Source: Lelliottia amnigena
GTDB taxonomy: Bacteria > Pseudomonadota > Gammaproteobacteria > Enterobacterales > Enterobacteriaceae
Direction of reading: 5' to 3'
NCBI GenBank assembly: GCA_900635465.1
Contig: LR134135.1
Location: forward strand, 2,108,001-2,172,000
DNA: 64,000 nucleotides
Numbering within the stretch: the first letter of the stretch is position 1; every line of letters starts with the position of its first letter. The notes under the pieces were generated by a model. The model was not told where the DNA came from. It saw only the letters and a program-made list of their open reading frames with translations, and made no database searches. The translations under genes were made by a program, and so were the position numbers. Shown piece after piece: positions 57,949 through 64,000 of the stretch.

Positions 57949-58099
57949 TGGATGCCCTTTCGTTAATTTTGTCTCTCCCCTCATCTTTCGCGTTGCAGGT
58001 GCGCTGGCTGTCCTGCGACGCAAAGTCTTTGGGATACAACGTAAATGTTAACAGAATAGCGGATAGACGAGCGATACACTGCTGACGTAAAGTCACCTG

Positions 58100-59062
58100 A
58101 TGCGCCTACTTATCGTTCTACTCTTTATTTCCGGTTCAGCTTGCGCGGCTCAGCTAGTGCCGCCGCCCGGTTTTACCCGGTCACTCCCGCAGACGGCAAA
58201 AGGGAAATGCGTCCCTCTGCCCGCGCCGTATACCGATAATCTGGATTTCCGCAGTAAATACGAAGGGTCGGACAGCGCCCGTGCAACGTTAAATCCTGAA
58301 GCAGAAAAGGCCTTTCGCCAGCAGACCAAATCCATTACCGATTTCGAGCGGGGCATCTCGGAAATGGTCTGGCGCTATAAACGCGGTGGCGACCCGAAAA
58401 CCCTCAGCTGCATTCTGGACGGGTACCGCCGCTGGGCTGACGCGAATGCGCTGATGTCTACCACCGCCAATCATACCGGGCGTTCGATGCGCAAATGGGC
58501 GCTGGCAACGCTTGCCACGAGCTGGCTGGAGCTGGATATCCCGCAAAAAAACACAGCACCCGAACGCTGGCTGTCGCAACTGGCCGATCGGGTGGTGAAA
58601 GACTGGGACGGACTGCCGCTGGAAAAAACCAATAATCACAGCTACTGGGCAGCGTGGTCGGTAATGGCCGCATCAGTGGCGCTGAATCGTCAGGATCTGT
58701 TTGACTGGTCGCTCAAAGAGTACCGCATTGCGGCTCATCAGGTTGATGAGAACGGACAGTTGCCCAACGAACAAAAACGCGGTGCGCGTGCGGTGGCGTA
58801 TCACAATTACGCCCTTCAACCACTGGTGATGATCGCAAGCTTTGCAAAGGCGAATCAGGTGGATGTCACACAGGAAAATCACGGTGCGCTGGCGCGGCTG
58901 GCGAGCTATGTTTTGCGAGAAGATAATACCCATCTGGAATGGCTGGAGCCGTATTGTACGTTATCGCACTGTGACGATGCGACGTTAACGCTGCGGGACG
59001 CCAGCCGTCCCTTGAAAAACCGCCGTCTGGGGGGAGATTTGACGGCGTTGTATCAGCCTTAA
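58100..59062 (+). CDS. Alginate lyase, PL5 (AlgL-like)
   Basis: The 320-residue protein has a signal peptide (MRLLIVLLFISGSACA). The body is an all-helical alginate-lyase toroid, with the catalytic NNHSYWAAW motif and conserved surrounding helices (KWALATLATSWLELDI, QLPNEQKRGARAVAYHNYAL). Such enzymes cut mannuronate-rich alginate in the periplasm by beta-elimination. There is no alginate biosynthesis or uptake gene nearby, so it may act on foreign alginate. Its stop overlaps the convergent SDR stop by four bases. Confidence 0.87.
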   Translation: MRLLIVLLFISGSACAAQLVPPPGFTRSLPQTAKGKCVPLPAPYTDNLDFRSKYEGSDSARATLNPEAEKAFRQQTKSITDFERGISEMVWRYKRGGDPKTLSCILDGYRRWADANALMSTTANHTGRSMRKWALATLATSWLELDIPQKNTAPERWLSQLADRVVKDWDGLPLEKTNNHSYWAAWSVMAASVALNRQDLFDWSLKEYRIAAHQVDENGQLPNEQKRGARAVAYHNYALQPLVMIASFAKANQVDVTQENHGALARLASYVLREDNTHLEWLEPYCTLSHCDDATLTLRDASRPLKNRRLGGDLTALYQP

Positions 59063-59808
59063 ATCTGGGCCATACCGCCGTCGACAAACAGTTCAACGGC
59101 ATTGATAAAGCTGGCGGCGTCGGAGGCCAGAAACGCAACGGCTTTACCGACTTCCGCCGGCTCACCAATCCGACCCAGCGGAACCTGCGCCGCCAGGGCA
59201 TCATAAAGACCCTGACGCTGCGCCTCAGGAACCAATCCGCCCAATCCAGGTGTTTTAACCGGACCCGGACTCACCACATTCACCCGAATGCCACGCCCCT
59301 GCAAATCCAGCGCCCATGAGCGCGCAAAGTTTCTTACTGCGGCCTTACTGGCGCTATACACGCTAAAATTGGCCGTACCTTTTACCGAAACGGTAGACGC
59401 GGTCAGGATGATGGACGACCCGACGCTCAGAAGCGGTAACGCCTTCTGGACGGTGAACAGTACGCCGCGAACGTTAGTCCCGAATATCCTGTCAAAATGC
59501 TCTTCGGTGATGGCTCCCAGCGGCAGCATGTCTCCGCCCCCGGCATTTGCAAACAGAATATCCAGACGCCCCGACTCCGCTGCGATCTGCGCGTAGACCT
59601 TATCCAGGTCGTCAAGACGAGAGGCATCAGCCCGAATACCCGTTGCCGACGCGCCAACTCGCGCGACAGCCTCGTCCAGCTCCTGCTGGCGACGTCCGGT
59701 GAGGTAGACTTTGGCCCCTTGTGCCGCCAGTTCCTGGGCGGTGGCAAGACCGATGCCCGTGCTTCCGCCCGTGACCAGTGCAATTTTATCTGAAAGTGGT
59801 TGATTCAT
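59059..59808 (-). CDS. SDR-family oxidoreductase
   Basis: The 249-residue protein is a classical short-chain dehydrogenase: TGGSTGIG cofactor loop, FANAGGGD, and catalytic YSASK. A GAGGAG ribosome-binding site precedes the ATG. It diverges from a LysR regulator at 59953, which probably controls it. The substrate is not evident from sequence. Confidence 0.88.
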   Translation of the reverse strand: MNQPLSDKIALVTGGSTGIGLATAQELAAQGAKVYLTGRRQQELDEAVARVGASATGIRADASRLDDLDKVYAQIAAESGRLDILFANAGGGDMLPLGAITEEHFDRIFGTNVRGVLFTVQKALPLLSVGSSIILTASTVSVKGTANFSVYSASKAAVRNFARSWALDLQGRGIRVNVVSPGPVKTPGLGGLVPEAQRQGLYDALAAQVPLGRIGEPAEVGKAVAFLASDAASFINAVELFVDGGMAQI

Positions 59809-59952
59809 TTTAATCTCCTCGACGCTGTTTCGAATGGGCTGTCAGTCAGCCGGTGAACACACTGTAGTCGGAGAAGAATTAATGAAAAATTGGCAAAAAT
59901 AGAAAATACTCTTTCCACAGGTGAATAATCAGCTCTCACGGAGAAAGACATC

Positions 59953-60858
59953 GTGGATCAATTAATGGCTATGCGCGCGTTTACGCGGGTGGTGGAAACC
60001 GGCAATTTTACGCGGGCTGCGGACTCGCTGAACCTGCCAAATGCCACGTTAAGCAAGCTGGTGAAATCTCTCGAAGCCCATCTGGGCGTGCGTCTTCTAC
60101 ATCGCACCACCCGCCGCGTCGTTGCCACTCCTGAGGGACAGGACTATTACGAAAAAGCCTCGCGAGTGCTCATTGATATCGAGGAGATCGACACCGCGTT
60201 TAGCGCGTCCCAGCGCAGGCCGAAAGGCTATCTGCGCATTGATATCGGCGGGTCTACCGCGCGCGAAGTGCTGATCCCGGCGTTACCGGATTTTTTACAG
60301 CGCTATCCGGAAATCAAAATCGATTTAGGCGTGTCCGATCGGCCGGTGGATCTGATTAGCGGTAACGTGGATTGTGTGATCCGTGGTGGTCCACTCGATG
60401 ACTCATCGCTGATTGCGCGTCATATCGGTGATGCGACGATGGTAACCTGCGCGACACCGGGATATCTGAAGGCCGCGGGTGTGCCTGCCTATCCGGATGA
60501 ATTACGAAACGGGCACAAGCTGGTGAGTTATTTATCGCCACTAACGGGCAGAGCATTCCCCTTTCGCTTTATCATTGAGGGTGAAATGCGGGAATTGAAA
60601 ATGCAGCATCATATTGGTGTGAACGAAAGCAATGCGCATTTGGCGGCGGCCGTGGCCGGGATGGGGATTATTCAGACCTTTTGCTATGCGGCAAAAGAGG
60701 CGCTGAAAGACGGTACGTTGGTTGAGATCCTGCAGGCATGGCGGCCCGCGAGCTACCCTTTTCATGTCGTTTATCCGCAGAACCGGCACATGACGCATCG
60801 GCTACGGGTTTTTATCGACTGGCTTGCCGAGATATTCCCTTCGGCACTGCGCGGTTAG
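59953..60858 (+). CDS. LysR-family regulator
   Basis: The 301-residue protein has the HTH MAMRAFTRVVETGNFTRAAD and LPNATLSKLVKSLEAHLGVR, followed by a normal effector domain. The start at 59953 is GTG (VDQLMAMRAF), preceded by ACGGAGAAAG. The first codons are normal for this CrgA-like subgroup. It is divergent from the SDR gene and convergent with the OsmC gene, with a terminator between. Confidence 0.87.
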   Translation: MDQLMAMRAFTRVVETGNFTRAADSLNLPNATLSKLVKSLEAHLGVRLLHRTTRRVVATPEGQDYYEKASRVLIDIEEIDTAFSASQRRPKGYLRIDIGGSTAREVLIPALPDFLQRYPEIKIDLGVSDRPVDLISGNVDCVIRGGPLDDSSLIARHIGDATMVTCATPGYLKAAGVPAYPDELRNGHKLVSYLSPLTGRAFPFRFIIEGEMRELKMQHHIGVNESNAHLAAAVAGMGIIQTFCYAAKEALKDGTLVEILQAWRPASYPFHVVYPQNRHMTHRLRVFIDWLAEIFPSALRG

Positions 60859-60885
60859 CGCCTCTGAATTAACGCGGCAGAAATG

Positions 60886-60905
60886 AGCCGGGCTGTCGCC
60901 CGGCT
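60886..60905. terminator. Terminator between LysR and OsmC genes
   Basis: AGCCGGGC and GCCCGGCT pair perfectly around TGTC, followed by TCTTG. It lies between two convergent genes. Confidence 0.75.
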
Positions 60906-60918
60906 TCTTGCATGGTGC

Positions 60919-61347
60919 TTAGTTCAGTTTGTAATCCAGCGTGATTTCCGCTTTCAGTACCTGAGAAACCGGGCATCCCGCCTTGGCTTTCTGGATAATG
61001 CCGTCAAACTGTTTCGGATCAATGCCTGGAACCGTCACTTTGCTTTGCAACGCAATTTTGCTGATGGCAAATCCGCTGTCGGTTTTGTCGAGGGAAACAT
61101 CCGCTGTGGTATCGATGGAATCTGCGGTATACCCTGATTCACCGAGCATCAGCGAAAGCGCCATCGAGAAACAGGCCGCGTGTGCCGCGCCAATCAACTC
61201 TTCCGGGTTCGTCCCTTTTTCACCCTCAAAACGGGTATTAAAGCCGTAGGGCTGCTGATTCAAAACGCCGCTTTCCGTTGAAACCGTACCTTTGCCGCGC
61301 TTAATGTCGCCAGACCAGTGTGCTGAACCGTGCTTATGAATCGTCAT
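60919..61347 (-). CDS. OsmC-family peroxiredoxin
   Basis: The 142-residue protein belongs to the OsmC/Ohr family of thiol peroxidases for organic hydroperoxides. The conserved N-terminal Cys is in ELIGAAHAACFSMALSLMLG and the second in KAKAGCPVSQVL. The layout matches the OsmC branch, induced by osmotic and stationary-phase stress in E. coli. AAAGGAGAG precedes the ATG. It stands alone between two convergent or divergent regulators. Confidence 0.9.
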   Translation of the reverse strand: MTIHKHGSAHWSGDIKRGKGTVSTESGVLNQQPYGFNTRFEGEKGTNPEELIGAAHAACFSMALSLMLGESGYTADSIDTTADVSLDKTDSGFAISKIALQSKVTVPGIDPKQFDGIIQKAKAGCPVSQVLKAEITLDYKLN

Positions 61348-61422
61348 TGATGCTCTCCTTTTGGCTTACAAAGGGTTAAGTATAGGACATTGATTCCGTT
61401 CCGAGAGGAAGCCAGACGAGTC

Positions 61423-62316
61423 TTAGGCCGGAGCGCATATTTGCAGCAGACAATCGGACAGCGCATCGAGAAAAGCGCGTAACGCGGCGGGCTGATAATC
61501 CCGCGACAGATAGATACCATAAATCGCAATCGGTTTTGGCGTAAACGCCGGTAACACCGGCACAAGCGCCCCGCTCTTCAGCGCCGCTTGCGCCTCCAGT
61601 TCGGGCAGCATAGCGATACCGCAATGGTTGATCGCCGCTTCCATCAGCAATGACGAGATACTGGCGCTCAAATTTCCGCTGACGGCGGCAGTCATCACGT
61701 CCCCTTCAGCGCTAACAAGGCTCCAGGATTGCCCGGCAAAAAAACTGTAATGAAGACAGTTATGCTCCGCCAGGTCGTCAATCGACTGTGGATGCCCCTT
61801 CTGCGCAAGATAGTCTGGAGAAGCGCAAAGCACGGACCGGCACTCTCCAAGACGACGTGCAATCATGCCTGGCTCCGGATTATCAGTAATGCGGATCGCC
61901 ACATCAATGCGTTCGCCCACCAGACTTACCGGATGGTTATTAACATCCATCTCCACGCGCAGCTGCGGATAGCGAGAGAGGAAATCCGGCAGCATCGGTG
62001 CGACGATTTGCATCGCCGTAAAATGCGCGCAGGCCACGCGTAGCGTACCGGCGGGGACATCCTTAGCCGATTGATCTTCGATGTCCTGCGCCAGTTGAAT
62101 GATATTGCGCACTTTCAGCAATACCTTTTCACCGGCAGGTGTAAGCGTCAGCTTGCGCGTCGAGCGGTGAACGAGCCGCGTGCCCGCCCACTTTTCCATC
62201 TGCTCCAGATAACGGCTCACCATAGGCCGCGAAATACCCAGTGCGCGCGCAGCGGCACTCAGACTCCCGAGCTCACAAATTCGGTTATAGACCTGGGCGG
62301 CGATTACGCGATCCAT
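61423..62316 (-). CDS. LysR-family regulator
   Basis: I start at ATG 62316 (MDRVIAAQVYNRICELGSLS), preceded by GGAG; a longer frame adds 27 residues with no homology to the family. The 297-residue protein has the HTH SAAARALGISRPMVSRYLEQ and a normal effector domain. It is divergent from the exported MBL-fold gene and probably regulates it. Confidence 0.86.
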   Translation of the reverse strand: MDRVIAAQVYNRICELGSLSAAARALGISRPMVSRYLEQMEKWAGTRLVHRSTRKLTLTPAGEKVLLKVRNIIQLAQDIEDQSAKDVPAGTLRVACAHFTAMQIVAPMLPDFLSRYPQLRVEMDVNNHPVSLVGERIDVAIRITDNPEPGMIARRLGECRSVLCASPDYLAQKGHPQSIDDLAEHNCLHYSFFAGQSWSLVSAEGDVMTAAVSGNLSASISSLLMEAAINHCGIAMLPELEAQAALKSGALVPVLPAFTPKPIAIYGIYLSRDYQPAALRAFLDALSDCLLQICAPA

Positions 62317-62428
62317 TTTAATGACTCCATCTGCTCGATTTATGAAACTAAGCATGTCTTGTTTCAGGAATTCTGGCAAATGAAGATATCCGTACAATAG
62401 AGACTTCTGACCCTATTGAGACAACATC

Positions 62429-63281
62429 ATGAAACTGAACCGCCTTGCCCTGCTCTGCACCCTGTTTACACCTGCCGTGTTTGCCGCGCCGTTGACGCTG
62501 GACACGTACAATCCGCAGGAGAAAGGTATTTTTGCTGTCTCCTCTACGCTGGTATCCGGGCCAAAAGAAGCGGTGCTGTTTGACGCCCCAATTCAGCGTG
62601 AAAGATGGTGAAGCGCTGGTCGAGAAAATTCGTCGCAGCGGCAAAACGCTCAGCAAAATCGTGATCACGTCAGGCGATCCCGATTTCTACTTCGGCCTGC
62701 AGCCGCTGGTGAAAGCATTCCCGAATGCAAAAGTGGTCGCCACGCAAAAAGTGGTCGATCACATCAAGGAAACCAAAGATGCCAAGCTGGCCTTCTGGGG
62801 ACCGCAAATGAAAGACGGCGCGCCGTCTGAGCTCATTGTTCCGCAGGTGATCGCGTCCACGACGTTTATGGTTGACGGCGAGAAGATTGATATCGAACAG
62901 CCGGACAGCTACGCCGCCTATGTGTGGATCCCTTCTGCTAAAGCGATTCTCGGCGGCACCGGCGTGTCCTGGGGCATTCACGTCTGGACGGCGGATACTC
63001 AAAGCAAAGCGAGCCGCCAGCAGTGGCAAGATACGCTTACCGAAATGGCCGCGCGTAAACCAACGCGTGTGATCCCGGGTCATTACCTCGGAACGCCGCC
63101 TGCGGGGTCAGAAGCCATCCATTTTACCCACACTTATCTGCAGCAATTTGAGCAAGCGTTAACGGCGCATAAGGATTCTGCAGCCGTGATTGCCACCATG
63201 AAAAAACAGTGGCCAACGCTTGCAGAAGACAGCTCACTGGAACTGAGCGCGAAGGTGAATACCGGCGAAATGAAGTGGTAA
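62429..63281 (+). CDS. Exported MBL-fold metallohydrolase (one frameshift)
   Basis: The protein begins with a signal peptide (MKLNRLALLCTLFTPAVFA) and the family opening FAVSSTLVSGPKEAVLFDA. An extra C in C4 at 62586-62589 shifts the frame; corrected it continues QFSVKDGEALVEKIRRSGKT to the end VNTGEMKW, about 283 residues. The metal-ligand HxHxDH motif of classical metallo-beta-lactamases is not present: the corresponding loop reads ITSGDPDFYFG, with a later conserved VIPGHYLG. It may therefore be a non-canonical or inactive member. The LysR gene is divergent. Confidence 0.78.
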
Positions 63282-63331
63282 CACGATAATATTCTCCTGC
63301 TATAGTGACTTTTTTATAGCAGGAGAAAAAT

Positions 63332-63853
63332 ATGCCATCTACCGTCAGAGGAATTGATCATATCGGTATTACGGTTCCGGATATTGAGCAGGCCACGCTA
63401 TTTTTTGAAATAGCGTTGGGTGCTCAGGTTCTTTATCGCTCCGTAGAGCCCGGGGACGATAATATCGATAACGCATCACAAGAGAAAACGCTGCGCTTAT
63501 TTCCCGGCACGCGAATCCGCGCTATTCGTATGCTGGCGCTGCCCAACGGCCCCGGTATTGAACTGTTCGAAATGCACGGTCCGGAACAGCAGCCAGCCGC
63601 GCGTCCGAGTGATTTCGGCCTTCAGCACTTTGCCGTGTATGTTGATGATTTTGCGCAGGCTATCGCCCGATTTACGGCGGCAGGCGGAGAAATGTTTACC
63701 GAACCCAAACCGCTGACGTTTCCCGATGAGCGCGGTGAAGGCAATGCGTTTTGCTACGGAAAAACGCCCTGGGGCTGCGTGATAGAATTAATTTCCTGGC
63801 CCTCTCCGATGCCCTACGAAAAATATATCCCGTTACGTCGCTGGAAACCGTAA
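63332..63853 (+). CDS. VOC-family (glyoxalase-like) protein
   Basis: The 173-residue protein has two vicinal-oxygen-chelate modules. It begins GIDHIGITVPDIEQATLFFE, with a metal-type His, and the second half has LQHFAVYVDDFAQAIARF and a Glu in WGCVIELISWP. AGGAG precedes the ATG. Members include glyoxalases, fosfomycin-resistance enzymes and dioxygenases; which one this is cannot be read from the sequence. A 7-bp hairpin (CTGCTAT/ATAGCAG) lies just before the gene. Confidence 0.82.
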   Translation: MPSTVRGIDHIGITVPDIEQATLFFEIALGAQVLYRSVEPGDDNIDNASQEKTLRLFPGTRIRAIRMLALPNGPGIELFEMHGPEQQPAARPSDFGLQHFAVYVDDFAQAIARFTAAGGEMFTEPKPLTFPDERGEGNAFCYGKTPWGCVIELISWPSPMPYEKYIPLRRWKP

Positions 63854-63984
63854 TACACGTTAAAAAGGTGTTGATTATGATATTTTTATTTCCAGGATGA
63901 ATCTGAACCACAGCGGTAAAAATATTTGCCATTCTGAATGTGAATTACGAAGTGCGAGCCGAAGCATTAAACAGATAACGACAT

Positions 63985-64000
63985 GGAGGCAGGCAGCATG
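63985..64000 (+). other. Ribosome-binding site and ATG of a gene running off the window
   Basis: GGAGGCAGGCAG followed by ATG at the last three bases looks like the beginning of a new gene. Nothing of its product is visible. Confidence 0.45.

Overview
The window looks like chromosome of an Enterobacteriaceae member close to Enterobacter/Lelliottia/Klebsiella. The grounds are a scr sucrose operon, the oqxR-oqxB-oqxA-rarA efflux locus, the budABC/budR butanediol operon, and dsbG, a YddW-type lipoprotein, a BLUF-EAL protein and hipBA. All of these are recognised from protein motifs; the species cannot be fixed from the sequence alone.

Layout. (1) 1-3.1 kb: end of the sucrose PTS operon (scrA 3' end, scrB, scrR). 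(2) 3.5-16.8 kb: a co-directional block of MscS-type channel, FadL-family porin, 46-residue membrane peptide, Ser-type sulfatase, radical-SAM sulfatase maturase, MoxR ATPase, DUF58, DUF4381, BatA, BatB, BatD and a periplasmic HAD phosphatase. The genes from the maturase to the HAD protein overlap or abut, so they are probably one transcription unit. (3) 16.8-24.1 kb: a decayed accessory region. It holds an internally deleted tyrosine recombinase, a Cys-rich remnant, a Rob-like AraC pseudogene, an autotransporter with tandem passenger repeats, a LuxR-type regulator and a 35-bp palindrome. (4) 24.1-29.8 kb: oqxR, oqxBA, rarA. (5) 29.8-34.1 kb: budC-budB-budA with divergent budR. (6) 34.2-36.0 kb: LysR/SDR pair. 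(7) 36.0-45.0 kb: a fructo-oligosaccharide locus (LacI regulator, MFS permease, cytoplasmic GH32, porin, exported GH32, second porin, fructokinase) with paired operators. (8) 45.0-48.9 kb: LysR, MFS, alpha/beta hydrolase, cyclophilin-like protein. (9) 49.3-52.9 kb: VF530, YddW-like lipoprotein, DsbG, BLUF-EAL. (10) 53.0-55.2 kb: hipBA with four evenly spaced operators, and hxlR. (11) 55.3-64 kb: MFS, membrane hydrolase, alginate lyase, two regulator/enzyme pairs, OsmC protein, exported MBL-fold protein, VOC protein and the start codon of a further gene.

Two beta-fructoside routes lie within 45 kb: the PTS-based scr operon and the permease/porin-based fos locus. The block in (2) couples a sulfatase and its activating enzyme to a MoxR/VWA/Bat membrane complex, and is the most interesting candidate system here.

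Caution: at least 19 single-base frameshifts interrupt otherwise intact conserved genes. Most sit in short homopolymer runs, and restoring one base rebuilds the expected protein each time. I treat nearly all as probable sequence errors and give gene limits across the shift. The AraC-like gene, with an in-frame stop, and the recombinase, with an internal deletion, look truly decayed.
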